From assembly GCF_902362185.1 (NCBI RefSeq), contig NC_044497.1, forward strand, positions 54,859,326 through 54,923,325: a stretch of DNA of 64,000 bases, in the 5' to 3' direction. This DNA comes from Chanos chanos (taxonomy: Eukaryota; Chordata; Actinopteri; Gonorynchiformes; Chanidae). Of this stretch, positions 46,800 to 58,692 are shown in pieces (position 1 is the first letter of the stretch; every line of letters begins with the position of its first letter). The position numbers and the translations under genes are program-made. The notes beneath the pieces are model-generated. The model was not told the origin of the DNA and did no database searches. It worked only from the letters and a program-made list of their open reading frames with translations.

Positions 46800-47279
46800 A
46801 CGTTAGATTCTGATTTGATGTAAGCGCGCACTGAGATGGGGAGAGAAGGACAGTGTTGATACATCTGTTAACCTCCTGACGTCCTGTCAGCTTTCAGGCG
46901 AACCATCCACGCGTAGCGATGATAACATTGAACACGTTTAACTTCCGTCAGTTCCGTCAGTCACGCTTGTTTGAATAGGCGTGTACTAAAACGAGAAAGG
47001 AAAAACACGAAAACTGGAAACGGGGCAAGGAAGACAAGGAGGAGGCGATCGTCTCTAACGTCAAAGAATGTGTCCATGTGTGGTACTGAAAGGTGAATTT
47101 AATAATTTTCTTTTTTGTTTTTATTAACTGTATTATGAACTACTCGTCCATAAACTGGCCACAAGATAACCTTTAAAAATCTTATGTCTGGATGAACTGT
47201 TTTCGTTCAGAGACGACAGCTTTCAAGATCTCTCTGAGTTAACAATAAAGTACAGTTTCTGTGTAAAGGAAAGATTTAC
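46800..47279 (+). promoter_or_regulatory. Promoter of ApoL copy 7 (type C)
   Basis: This upstream region differs from types A and B. A purine cluster at 46988-47024 holds several IRF-type GAAA cores (gagaaaggaaaaacacgaaa, aactggaaacgg). No clear TATA box was seen at the expected distance. The first exon ATG is at 47280. The matching region is deleted in copy 4. Confidence 0.45.
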
Positions 47280-50200
47280 ATGGATCCCGAACTTGGCAGG
47301 TGAGAGAAACCATGTTGCTTCTTTGTGACTTTGCCTCATTACCCAAAATTTGAATGGAAGTGTGAAACGTTTACTTGTGTCCATACACAAAAACTTTGTC
47401 GACCAACTTCCTCAGACAAATTATATAATAGTAATTTGGACAAGCAAGTGTCAGCAGTCTTTCTCTGAAGGAAATTATATGATACCAGTAGAGCATCGAT
47501 TCCTCAAGTAATCGTTCCGAATGTAATTCCCCAACTGATGAGGTACTCCCCTACGCCCCCGTAGGGACTGGTTGAATATATTGGTCCAATGGCTAATGAG
47601 TATGCAGAAAAACATTGTTTGTCTCATTTCTTCGACTAGTACATATGCCATACTGCTTAATCGAAGGAGAGCACCAAGATATTTAAGGTGTTTAAATAGT
47701 AGAGGATTGAGGGTGATTTTTCAAATAAACGAATACGTAAACGTATGAAAATAAGAGAACGAAATATCCACAAATGCAATCAAAGATTTTGGTTATTAAA
47801 AATACCTGCAGTGAACCATGGGGAAATATCCAGTGTTTGACCTAGATAGCTATCTTCTTTTAGAGTTTTTTGTAGTTGTTGTTGATGGTGGTGGTGGTAG
47901 TGTTAGGGTATTGGATTGCTGTGGCCAGAGTGAGGGCTGATTCTAACTGTTGAAAAACGTTGCATAATCTGCCTTCTTTATTTCCTCTTTACAATGTCAG
48001 ATAACAGGTACTTTAACCCTGTTGGGTGTGGTCAAGTTGGTGGCAGTATTGTGGACTGGAAATTAGATCTTATGTGTCACAAGTACATAATGCTGTCAGA
48101 CCAGTCTCCAGAAACAAGTTTTGCTTGTTTGCTGACATGTTTTTACAGTCAAGAGAAGAAAAGAGTGTTGTAATGTTTAGTCATGTCTGCCCGTTAGAAT
48201 AAAGGCACTAAAAAGTGAACTTTTTTTGTACAGAGAGGAACTGAGTGAAGTCTTGAGCCATTATGTCTGTGAAACCCTCACCAACATTGAAGTAGTTCAG
48301 GAATTCTGCAGAAAACAGCCAAAATGGTTCCTTCAGAGGGAGACAGAGCTAGACATGATACGAGACATCAAGGAGCGGCTGGATAAAATTGATTTAAAGT
48401 TTGACCATGTGCAGAAGGCTGAGAAAAAGACCAAGGCTTTTGGGGAGTATGTGTGGAGCGGACTGACTCAGGTAACAGCAGACTCCAGGCGCCAGGCCCT
48501 GGGAAAGGAGCTTGGAACTGTTCTGGAGCAAACTCTGGAAGGGCTGAAGAAACTTCACCACTTTCTGGATGCGGTGGAGATCTTAGCAGTGACATCACTG
48601 TTTGTGTTTACCGAAGACAGTTTCCTGCCAAAGGAGGTGAGTGCTGCTGACGTGCGATCAGTGATCTCAGCCGCCCGACTGGCCTCTCCACTCCTCATCC
48701 ACTTTAAGAGGGACCCAGCTGCCTTCTTTTTACCATTCCTCAGTAATGTGGAGGTCCTGGCCTTTCACCTGGACAAATACATGCGCATCTCACAACAGCT
48801 TTGTGAGATCATGGAAAAAAGGTCAGAGCAACTATTTAAATGTAATGTCATTAAATGTCTCTGTGAAACTTATTTTAATTAATTTACGTGAAACTGAGTA
48901 AAATATGACAACCTTTTGGTCAATCATTGAGTGTAGTCCCTGTCCTCAATACATTACTCAGATTGTATTTTTGTCCTCTTCAGGGCTGAAACCGTACTAT
49001 ACTCTGGAACCAGTGATGGGTAAGAGGCATTAAGTATAAATATAGTCATGAACCTCTTATGGTGTTGTTCACAGTTGTAGTTTGGCTCCCCTGCAAAAAA
49101 ACTGATACATGGTTGCATTTTAGTTCTCGTTCACTTAGGGTTCACGCTGACAGTTATCATTGAACGAAAGGTTGTGAAGAAATGCACCAAAAGCCACATG
49201 GGTAAAAAGTCATACCCGGATTGGACAGATTTCACGACTCAACATACTATGATAACTGCGACAAAATTGTGCCAAAAAGAAGAGGAACTGATGGTACTGG
49301 AATCGTAAGAAGCTCAGGAATGCTTGTGCTCGTGGTTTTTATTTTAACTCCTCTGGTACCTTAACAAAGTAAGAGCTCTTTAAAGAATAGGACTGGAGTT
49401 CAACTAAGGCCAGAGAATGTCAAAGGATACAATGCGTCCAGTGCCAATGCCGGAACCTAGTGGGCAAAATAGCTGCTATTATCAGAAGAACTAGGTGTGC
49501 TTTTATAGTCTGTCTTTTCGATGCATAGAGGAAGTACACATCTAGACATGTCTGATAACTTGTAGGTACATCCTGTCAGGATTTAGTCCTTGTTTTCTGT
49601 TGTTTTGGCAAATAAAATTAGCCTCTTTGTTCAGTCGACAACTGCCTTTTGCTTACCGTGTCTCAATTTGTCTGCGTGTTGTTTGTTTGTGTCAACATCT
49701 GATCTGTACCTTTGAGCGTCATATCCTGTGATTGGTCTGTATTGTGTCCACACTGCAAGTGAATCACACCAAAGGTTACTTGGAGGTGGACAGAAGCCGA
49801 CCTTTTCAAGTGGTATAGGCTTAAAGTGGCACGTTTTACTCTTCTTCAAATAAACTGCGTTAACGGAGCAATCATACCAATGTTCAGTTGAATCAGACCA
49901 AACAGGTCTGGTGTGAACACACCCTTAAGTAAAGTTTCTCTGCGTTTTATTATGTTTGTAAGAAAACAACTTTACAATATCTTGCAGTGGGATATGGAAC
50001 AAAACTGAATCTTTTCCTCATGTTGTTATTGACAAAAAAATGTCTGCATTTTTAGCGAGAAGAATGATGACTCCAAGCTGAAAATCAGTTTGGAGATCGG
50101 TGACGAATTTGTTGAGAAAAAGCTAGACCACTTGAAACAGCTGATCCAAATCAGGTAAATAAGTCCACTTCTTTTTTTCTCGGTATTATCAATTCTGATA

Positions 50201-51301
50201 TGATGAATAGGTTCACTTTATATTGATGAATATGTTTACATTTTTTTCACACTTTGGATTCTGGTTGTCCAAACACATTCCTCATTGACATTTACAAAGG
50301 TGAAATACTGAGATTAAGACTGTAACTGAGTTGCCAAAACTCAACCCCCATACTCTTCTAGGACGGACCAGCACCTCCGGATAACCTTCTTGTTTCAGGA
50401 GAAGGCTTTGAACTTCATTGGCCTCTTTAACCAGCGCCATGAGAGAATGCTGAGGTTCCTATGTGAACTTGAAGAGAGCGCAGTGCAGTTGGACAAGATG
50501 AAGAAAGGGGCCAGCATCTCTGGTCTGGCAAGCAGTTCAGTAGGAGCAGCTGGGGGGATCCTGTCTATTGTTGGGTTAGCGCTTGCCCCTGTCACTGCAG
50601 GGGTATCTCTAGCCCTTACTCTAACAGGTGTTGGCTTAGGGGTCACGAGCGGTGTCAACAGTGTGGTCACAGGTGTCGCTGAGATGACAGTTAACAGTCG
50701 GCACGGGAAAAATGCCAACAACATCTTCCAGAGATACATGGAGGATGTTCAGAAACTTCAAGACTGTCTGGAGCACGTGGCCAGCAGAGAGGGTCCTGCA
50801 GTGGAATCAGATATGGTTGATGTTGTGTTGTGAGCTGGGAGAATGATTGCTAGAGTAGGGGGCGTGGCCAGAGGTATAGATGGCCTAATAGATGGCGCCT
50901 CAGCAGCCAAGGTCCTGAAGAGCCAGGAAGTTGTTCAGAGTGCGGCTAAACTTGGGCTCCGGGAGGCTAAAGCAACAAGACACATCTCCAGCGCAGGTGC
51001 CGACCTCTCTGATCTTGGGCAGATAGCTAAAGGAACCCCTCTTGCCCTGTCTACAACAGCGAGGTCTGGTTTCATTGCTCTTAATGCTTTCTTCATTGGT
51101 CTGGATGCCTTGTTTATCTACAAAAATGGCGCCAGCCTAGCAAAAGGGAGTGAGAGCAAAGTGTCTGAGCTCATTCGTTCCAGGGTGGCACTGTGGCGCT
51201 CTGAGCTGGAATCTTGGAGTAAAATCAACGACTCTCTGTGCAGAGGGATATGGAGGTTCAGGAAGAGTCAGCGAATCCTTGAGGAGACATTTCATCCATA
51301 G
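47280..51301 (+). pseudogene. ApoL-like gene, copy 7 (one in-frame stop)
   Basis: Exons are 47280-47299, 48234-48821, 48984-49019, 50056-50154 and 50362-51301, with exactly the exon lengths and phases of copy 2. The start MDPELGREEL differs from the MDSK copies. This is the most diverged copy (RAETVLYSGTSDG in exon 3, TDQHLRITF at the start of exon 5, SSAGADLSDLGQIAKGTPLA later). The only disabling change seen is a TGA at 50831-50833, where the sisters have GGA (VVLGAG), between the membrane hairpin and the C-terminal helices. The frame stays open on both sides, to 51301. Translation would give a protein with the hairpin but no C-terminal part. It could be a recent pseudogene, a truncated protein, a polymorphism or a sequencing error. 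Intron 3 is about 1 kb. Confidence 0.75.
49030..50000. other. Enlarged intron 3 of copy 7, probable insertion
   Basis: Intron 3 is about 0.2-0.5 kb in sister copies but 1036 bases here. Possible weak inverted ends are agggttcacgctgacag (49137) and the inverted form of caggtctggtgtgaacac (ending near 49926). No coding frame was recognised. A DNA transposon is the best guess. Confidence 0.3.
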
Positions 51302-52950
51302 TTGTTTAACAACACATAAGAAAGGGAAAGGAACAGCCCAAGCTAAACTGTAGTGTCTTGGATTTTTTTGTTTGTTTGTTTGTTTGAGTATTGATCATTC
51401 TTGTCAGACTTTTTAGTATAGCGTACTTCAAATGCACTTTGATGTATTCTGCCAGAATTGTTACATGTAATAATGAAAATCATTCATTATGAACTAAAAG
51501 TTTAGACTGGTTGGGTTGAGCTGTTCTTATCAATTCACTGCTTAACATGATTTCCTGTTCATGAAAGTTTATGGGGAGACCAATTATGACAGCCACTGAG
51601 CCAAAGAACTCCAGCTCTGGTTCACACTTTTGCAAAGTGTTTGTAAAGAAAAGGCATGGACAAAATATGTTGTTGTTTGCAACAAAAGTGCAGTGATTAT
51701 TCAATGATCAAAGAATACGCTTGTATCTCAACAGTGGTCTCTTCCTTCTTTTCAATTTAATGTAGTTCTTCAGAAGCACTTCCTAAATGTTTACAGAACC
51801 CTCATGAGTGGTATTCTGAGCTGTCTCTATGTTACATTTTTATCACTTGGTGCTTGATTAAATGTGTTAGGTTGGCATCAGGGCTGATTTAACCATGTAT
51901 TTACTCTAATCCTAAGCCTACCCCTAACCATGTATGTCAACTCTTTTTACCGTTAACAGTGTGAGCCAGTCGTTACATTGCATTTGTAAATCTGTTGAGG
52001 ACACTCAAAGTCACTTCTTGTCTTTTTGTAGTGAACTGAATGAGATAGAGTGGATTCAGAATGTTTTGTAATATGCTGAATCAACCCCATGAGATGTTTT
52101 TGAGCGGAAGAAGAAGACACATTCTAATCACTCACTCACTCACTATCTAAGCCGCTTATCCTAACTAGGGTCGCGGGGGTTGCTGGAGCCTATCCCAGCG
52201 GTCACAGGGCGAAAGGCGGGGAAACACCCTGGACAGGTCGCCAGTCCATCGCAGGGCAGACACACAGACAATCACACTCACACACACAATCATACCTAGG
52301 GACAATTTAGTGTCTCCAATTCACCTAACCTGCATGTCTTTGGACTGTGGGAGGAAACCAGAGCTCCCGGAGGAAACCCACGCAGACACGGGGAGAACAT
52401 GCAAACTCCACACAGAAAGGACTCTGGCCGCCCGGCCGGGAATCGAACCCGAGACCTTCTTGCTGTGAGGCGACAGCGCTATCCACTGCGCCACCGTGCC
52501 GCCCACATTCTAATCAGATTCTGATCAATGTGTCTTATTCGTTTTTAGAATACCTGCAAGCATCCTCAAAGTTGGTTTGTTTGTTGCTTCCTGCATTATC
52601 AGAGCTTCCAAACAGGGGTCAGGCCGTTTTGGATTGGAGGCCATCTTCTTGTAACTTCAGCCCAGTCATTTGTGTGCTTATTTTTTCCCTTTCAGCTTCA
52701 TAGCATGTGGATTATGTGGTGGGTATCTTCTTTTGCCACTTTGTTACCTACAGAGGAACACGGTGGTACATTGAGCAAGTCGCCTTTTACGGCTCTTTTT
52801 CTTGCACTGTCACTTTCGTTTTTTCATTTCTCAACGCAAAACTGTAGAGAGTCAGTACAGATTTTGGCGGAAGAAAATAACGTACAAAACAGTTAGCGTA
52901 TTGTGGAGGCCAGCCTACCTACATTAACATAACCTTATAAAAATACACTT
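51302..52950 (+). other. 3' flank of ApoL copy 7, end of the array
   Basis: A diverged version of the shared 3' flank (catgagatgtttttgagcgg, later ctgtagagagtcagtacag) continues to about 52950, interrupted by a SINE. No matching flank is seen beyond this point, which marks the right edge of the array. Confidence 0.5.
52131..52503 (-). mobile_element. tRNA-derived fish SINE, full length
   Basis: Read on the minus strand it starts gggcggcacggtggcgcagt, with a clear B box (gggttcgattcccgg), then the core tttgcatgttctccccgtgt and tttcctcccacagtccaaag, and a 3' end ggataagcggcttagatagt with a GTGA tail. A 13-base target duplication, cacattctaatca, flanks it at 52118-52130 and 52504-52516. It inserted into the 3' flank of copy 7. 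Confidence 0.9.
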
Positions 52951-52959
52951 TAACGTAAA

Positions 52960-53290
52960 ACACAGCAAAGACACAAGTTCAGAGATAAACAAACAGAGAT
53001 AAACTCAGTGGTGCTGCGAATGGAAGCTACTGATCAGTCCAACCGCACGTCCAGGAGCGGGACCGCAAGCATGTCAACACAATCAGACATCAGAATGATG
53101 AGCCTCAGGTTCAACGGCGGTGGAAACATACCGGTAGCAACTTTAGAACAGAGAGAAAAAAAAAACATTTAAAGAGTAAAATCATTTTTTTTCCGTTGTA
53201 ACCAATGAGGATGGAAGCCATGTTTGCAATTCGGTATTAGTTTGAAAGTTACAGCAACGCACACGTTACGATGGCAAAGCTAAACTGACA
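52960..53290. other. Spacer beyond the ApoL array
   Basis: No gene or known repeat was recognised here. Confidence 0.4.
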
Positions 53291-53740
53291 TTGAGAACAA
53301 GTAAAAAGTTTAAAGGTTTGGATCTCTTTTATAAGACAACTTTATGTTATAGCACCTGGACCTAAGTGCCAAGCTTTGTGTGTCTACAATAATTCACCTT
53401 TTTTATTCATGCCATCGTGTGAAAGAGTTTTGGAAAGAACTAGAAAATTGGTTTAAGAATGCTGAAAATGTATCCATACTAAACTTTAGAAGCGATGATA
53501 ACTTATGTGAATGTGTAGTTGAGGACAAAATTTTGGAAACAGTACCAAATGTGATAGTTGCAATTCTAGCCAAAAATTTGTTATAGATCAAACAAGATTC
53601 TTTAAAAGTAAATCCCTATTTGCCAGTTTCATTTATGAATTTAAGTTTTATTTAAAGTCAATAAAAAGAGAACTAAATATACCAAAGCCATGGTACAAAA
53701 AATTAACCTTTGTGGAAGGATTTGTTTGACCTACATTATA
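53290..53740 (+). mobile_element. LINE (L1/Tx1-like) ORF2 3' fragment
   Basis: The plus strand reads STIIHLFYSCHRVKEFWKEL then ENWFKNAENV, typical of the C-terminal end of fish L1-like ORF2 proteins. After the stop at 53584 another frame continues FFKSKSLFASFIYEFKFYLK and ends WYKKLTFVEGFV (53728), so one frameshift separates them. Only the 3' end of the element is present. Confidence 0.6.
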
Positions 53741-53839
53741 ATTGTGTTCTTGTTTTCTCGTTTGTTATTTTACCGTTTTTACTTACTTTGTCTAGTCATT
53801 TAGACTATTTTTTCTCACTCCTTTCTTGTTGCAATGATT

Positions 53840-53848
<9 letters not shown>

Positions 53849-53873
<25 letters not shown>
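53849..53873. repeat. (GT)n(GA)n microsatellite
   Basis: About seven GT units followed by about nine GA units, ending in agcgtgttgg. Confidence 0.85.
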
Positions 53874-53879
53874 CGTGTT

Positions 53880-55910
53880 GGTATCATTGTAGTGGATGTA
53901 TGTTGAGAGCAGTTGCTTCTTCATAGATGATGTGAAACTTCACAGACTGGTTCCTGCTGATCCAAATGCAAATTTGTGTAGCTTTTATTTTATCTAGTGT
54001 GCCTAGAGTATGTTTGGTGTTGGTGAGGGGTTACCACAGCAACAGTCCAGCATTGCAATGGATGAGTACCATGCACATTATCATTACAGCTCGTGGCAAT
54101 ACAGTGCTTTCTTGGGCGATAATAAAATTTATTATGTGTGGACATAATGGTAATAATTTACAAAAGAGTCCTTTTGGTGCAGACATGAAAAAATGGAAAT
54201 TACAAGGGTAAATAAGACTGCACTGTGGAGCCAGTGGAGCCAGTGTAGCTTTGACTTTAGTGTACTTTGTTATTTGTTTGAATTTTTTAAAAATAAACAA
54301 GATGAATTTTTAGCTAGTTTAGAAAATCTAACAAAGAGTAACAAGGGGTTTAAGTGGTTACCTTTAGCAGCTTAAGCAATCATTACATCATACGTCCAGC
54401 CAATATTTTCTTTGCATCTTATAATAAAAAATAGATTGGATATGGGTCATCAAACAATGTGGAAAATGAATGTAAGCTCAGAGGAGTGCTTCGTGCAGCA
54501 TACACTGTAATCTAAGCCTTATATCTTATAAACATAGCAAATGCAACTAAACAAAAAAGCAGCATTTGCCTTGTGCGGTTTAGAGCTGCAGCCCACTGAC
54601 AAGTAGCGCCATCTCCTGGCGACTGTCATAAATAGTTCTGAAAAGTGTCAGTAGTAGAGTATCTCAACATCCAATTAATTCTCTTTCCTAAAGCTGTTCT
54701 GAAATAGCAAAAGACCACAGAAGGCATTTATTATTATTATGTGTTCGCCTGGGGCATGAGTCATATCCTGTTAATTAGCATACATTTGGAAAAGTAATTA
54801 GAATTATCATTAACAAGTACAAGACACTACAAGCATCTCACTCATGAGAGGCAGTGGGGGTCTCAGTCTGAAGAATATGACTCTCCCTTGTTTGTTCCCT
54901 CTGTGTGAAATACTGGAGCCTCAGGAGATGAAAGAGATGGAGCTGCAGGGCTTTGAGTGAGTGGATGAGTGGATGAGCCTCAGCACTGTGACACAGGGGC
55001 TGGACATCAGACAAAGCACACGCAGAGGTTGGAATATGTGATTATCAGAAAAAGCTCAGTAAGGTGACCTTGCCCAAGAAAATGAGCAAAAAGGGAAATA
55101 GTTAAAAACTCAGATAGATTAGCATCAACTGTGTGCGCGCGTGTGTGTGTGTGTGTGCATGTGTGTGTGTGTGATGCAGCGGGTTGTGAGTGTATGTGTG
55201 TGTGTGTGTGCGTCCGCCTTTTTCAATTTGTTGTAAACAAATTACTGCGAGTACTTTTTGTGTCATGTCCTGCCTCCTGCACGCTCTACCCAGGCACCAC
55301 CCCCGCCCAAATCAAACGGAGTATTTCGAGTATGAGTGAAAGCATCTGACTCGGACTATCTGCTGCTGTGTGCTGCATGTGTGAAAGGGCAGCTTTGGAC
55401 ATAACGTGAACCTGATCCTGCGGTTATAGTCCGTAGTGCATATGTGAAAACAGCTTATGATGCAGCAGATTGCCAGAGAGATGACTCAGCTGATGGAGGT
55501 TGCGCACCATGCTTAGGCCCAACTCAGCTCCACCAATCAGGAACTGGTTTACCACAGCATGGATCTCCTGAGACGGGTCTCCCATCTGCAACTGTAGCGC
55601 TTGGCTTCACGGCTAAAGTAGATATGTGATCCTCTCTGACCCTGAAGACCGTTCTCAGTGAGAAATTTAAATTTTTTGGGTCTGACACATGGTTAACACA
55701 TGGTTGGTTAACGGTGCCAAAAACAGCCTGCAACCCCATGGTGTGTTCGAAATCACAGCCTGATCCCCAAATAGGGCATTATTAAAGACAAGACTGAACC
55801 TGCACTACCTACAGAATAGTCAGCGTACTGAACTGTAGAGAATCTTTAGTGAGTCGTTTGGTCCGTAACGACTCCTACAAGTGGCTGGTAAGCTACATCA
55901 GTCCCCAGGC
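53880..55910. other. Gene-poor stretch
   Basis: No gene was recognised. It contains a GT/GC-rich simple repeat at about 55134-55211. An open plus frame at 54193-54375 has no known domain. Around 55450-55700 the frame QQIAREMTQLMEVAHHA is suggestive of coding sequence, but stops follow and no family could be named. Confidence 0.4.
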
Positions 55911-55935
55911 CTGAGTGCACCATTTGGAAATCATT

Positions 55936-56340
55936 TTTTTAGCTCTGGGTGAAAAGCTGCAGGTGGTGAATCAGAGGAGCAGGGAGCTGGAGAAAGAACC
56001 GGAGGCTCAACAAGATCAGACCATTATCAGTGATGACCAGCAGGAGGCGCTGAGTTCTACCCCGGAGAAAGAGGGAACGTCCACTCTCAAACTCACACAC
56101 TGCATCTGTACTGTCGTATGCTGTTATCAACCCATGATATCAGCGTGTGATGTCGTCGTGTTCAATATCTATAGATATAATAATGTTTTAAAAGCCCTCT
56201 GTGTCTTCTAACTGTTATCCAGGTACAAGGTCTCCAGGAGTAGCTAAAGACCATACAAGGGGATCTCCAACAAGTGGAGGAGGCTAGTGACACAGAGATA
56301 GACTGTCTGGAGAAGAGAATTAAAGATAAACTTAATGAGT
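55936..56340 (+). other. Possible exon-like pieces of a coiled-coil protein
   Basis: After an acceptor-like tcatttttttag, the frame reads ALGEKLQVVNQRSRELEKEP and EAQQDQTIISDDQQEALSST, a charged helical type. A second piece near 56250-56340 reads IQGDLQQVEEASDTEIDCLE then KRIKDKLNECF. The region between has a stop and no confirmed splice pair. It could be decayed exons of an unknown gene or chance. Confidence 0.25.
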
Positions 56341-56700
56341 GCTTTCCACTTAGGCTCCCAGTACAAGAGGCCCAGAAGGAGAAGGGCACATGAGAGCAAT
56401 CATGTGCACTTCTCATTTTATTTCTGTCACCCCTTGGGCCCAGCATCCTGCATACCTCACCATGCCCTGTCACAAACCTGGTTCCACACGTCTATTAGCT
56501 CCGCAGGATTACAACAGTGCATAGCGGAAAGGCTGCTGTTTGATTTTGCCATTTCAACTTCCTGCTTATCATACTGCATTGTTGATCTTTCCTCCACTTC
56601 ATTCATCAGTGATTAATGTGTATTTGTACAGTCATTTGAGGTCTGGTTTTTATTTTCAGGTTGGATTATTTGAGACACAAATTATTATTATGAATTATTT

Positions 56701-56728
56701 GGGGGGGGGGGGGGGGGGGGCGGGGGGG
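56701..56728. repeat. Poly-G tract
   Basis: A run of about 27 bases that is almost all G, with one C. A second, longer G-rich run is at 59445-59487. Both are potential G-quadruplex formers and likely sequencing trouble spots. Confidence 0.85.
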
Positions 56729-57289
56729 CGTGCCAGTGAACTGCACGCGAGACACAAAAATATTAACATCCAATGAGATTTCAGCTTTAGAGCAAGCCAT
56801 TGGTAACAGGGACACCATGTCTAGCACTGAAGTAAATGTGTACACAGATTAAAAAAAAAATTATGCAAGGGCTGTGATAGAATCAGGAGGAAGGAAGTCA
56901 AAGCCCAGAATGAGGATTAATGAGGATTATAAACTATGACAAATGTCATTCAAGATCATGGACAGATGTTGTAGCAACGTAATCTTTGGCACCACGCTAT
57001 AAAGTTGGGATCTTAAGATTTAAGTAACATTTTTTAAAAATCAATTTAGTCATTTTTTTCCCTTTTCATCAACAAGAGTAAACAAGATATCAAGACATTT
57101 TTCTTTAACAACTAATAGGCGAGCAATGCTGTTCATCTATACGCATTGTTTTTAAGATATTTGTAGAATTCATTTGTCATCTCTACCTTTTTACATGTCA
57201 CTGATTTTGTTACCCCCTCAATTATATTCTGGATAGCCTGCTCTAAATACTCTGATTGAAAAGGCATATTATAAACCAATAAGAAGAGC

Positions 57290-58498
57290 TGTCAAGTATC
57301 ACATGACTCAAGGCGGAAGAAAATGAAGAGTCGGCGTTCTTTCCCTAGCTTGTAGTTCTTTGGATTTAGCACTAGCAAGTCTGACAGGCTAAAATTTAGC
57401 AGTTGCTGTGTTTCGCTGTTAATGTTTGTCGCAAAAAGACGTGAGAGGAAACGTCTGAAGGTAAATTCAGCGATTGAACAGTATTTACTTTGGGGTTGTT
57501 AGGAGGCAGTACTAACTAAGAAATTGAGCAAAATAGCCGTATTGTTACTTTACGTCGTTTTATTTGCTAAGCTATCCCAGTCAACTGAACGTTAGATTGC
57601 TGTGGTTAGAGTTACCCTAGTGCTAACCTGGTTAATGTAGATTATCTAAACCAGTCCTGGTATTAGTTAACAAGTTGTCCTTGAAAGCTCTCTGTTATTC
57701 AACGAGGAACCAGATATAACTGACAAGTTACTCGCTGTCGGAGAAGCAAAGAAAAACTGACAAGCCAACACTATGTTATTGTAAAATGCTGTGATTATGT
57801 CAAATAACAGTTGTTTTTTTAAATCGACCGTCAATCCAGACTAGTTCTCTTTACAATTTGCCCTCTACAAGGGCGCTCAATCTGGAATATACTGTCAGAC
57901 TATGAAAGCTGATCAGCTCGTTTTTCTTAAGATAGATAATTAACTAGCCAACTAGGTTATGGATTGCCAACCACTCTAAAACCGTCAGGGGTCAACTGAT
58001 ATTAGGCGAATAATCCTGCAGAGACCCTTTTCGACAGAGCTGTCTGAAATCGTTTGGATTTCGTCATTCGGACGCTGACACTGGCTGTCATTCAAATGAC
58101 AGTTGTTAAATCCGTCAGCGGTTTTCTGTTTTCAAGCCGTGATACTCTTAGTTGGCTTAAAGGACTAGCTTTCACAACTGTTTAGTAACCTGACAGCCGG
58201 TAGATGCTGTCAAAGTTCTGCGGTCGGTCATTTTGCCTGTGACCCGAGTGCTTTCATTCGGTCCACAAACTTGCATTTGTTTGGTTAGCAGATACTATCA
58301 GATACTATGCCATATCCTTAGTCCATAGTCAGAAGCAAGGAGTTCGTGGCAACACATTACGAATCTGCCGTGTCGACCATGGATTGATGTTTTTGAGAAC
58401 GCCACTTCAACTGAAAAAATTTACAAGGCTCTAACGCCTCTAAGCCTGTCATAACAGCGCTAGTTGTAGAAGTCACGGAACTATTGAACGAAATTACA
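57290..58498 (+). promoter_or_regulatory. Presumed promoter and 5' UTR of tbc1d10a
   Basis: Moderate-complexity sequence without TATA box or coding frame directly precedes the tbc1d10a start. Repeated ctgtca/tgacag motifs are scattered from 57380 to 58220 (for example acactggctgtcattcaaat). The exact transcription start cannot be placed, and a non-coding upstream exon is possible. Confidence 0.35.
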
Positions 58499-58692
58499 AT
58501 GGCTAAAGTTCAACAAGGTAATGGGCTACAGTCTGGCGTTTCAAAGAGTCTTCGGGGTACCACAGAAAGTTTGGCCGACCAGGAGAGTAATTCATTCGGC
58601 TCCGACAACGAAGTTAACGGATTTGCCAAGACCGAGAGTCAGACAGACAAATACGGATTCATCGGAGGGGCACAGCAGCACACTGGAGAATC
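58499..58692 (+). CDS. tbc1d10a: tbc1d10a (EPI64) first coding exon
   Basis: ATG at 58499 (MAKVQQGNGLQSGVSKSLRG) opens 64 codons plus 2 bases to a consensus donor, TC|GTAAGT. The product continues TTESLADQESNSFGSDNEVN, then GFAKTESQTDKYGFIGGAQ. This matches the N-terminus of mammalian TBC1D10A, which has MAK, SLSGTRESLAQ, SLGSDSEANGFAE and DKFGFIVGSQ in the same order. TBC1D10A is a GTPase-activating protein for Rab GTPases (Rab27A, Rab35) linked to ezrin/EBP50 at microvilli; its TBC domain lies in later exons. No second exon was found in the remaining 5.3 kb. A frame runs upstream from 58484, but ATG 58499 fits the family. The fish paralogue (a or b) cannot be told apart. Confidence 0.8.

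Noticed and set aside
50831-50833. TGA of copy 7 read as selenocysteine
   Set aside because: Sister copies have a glycine codon here, ApoL proteins are not known selenoproteins, and I saw no convincing SECIS element in the 3' flank.
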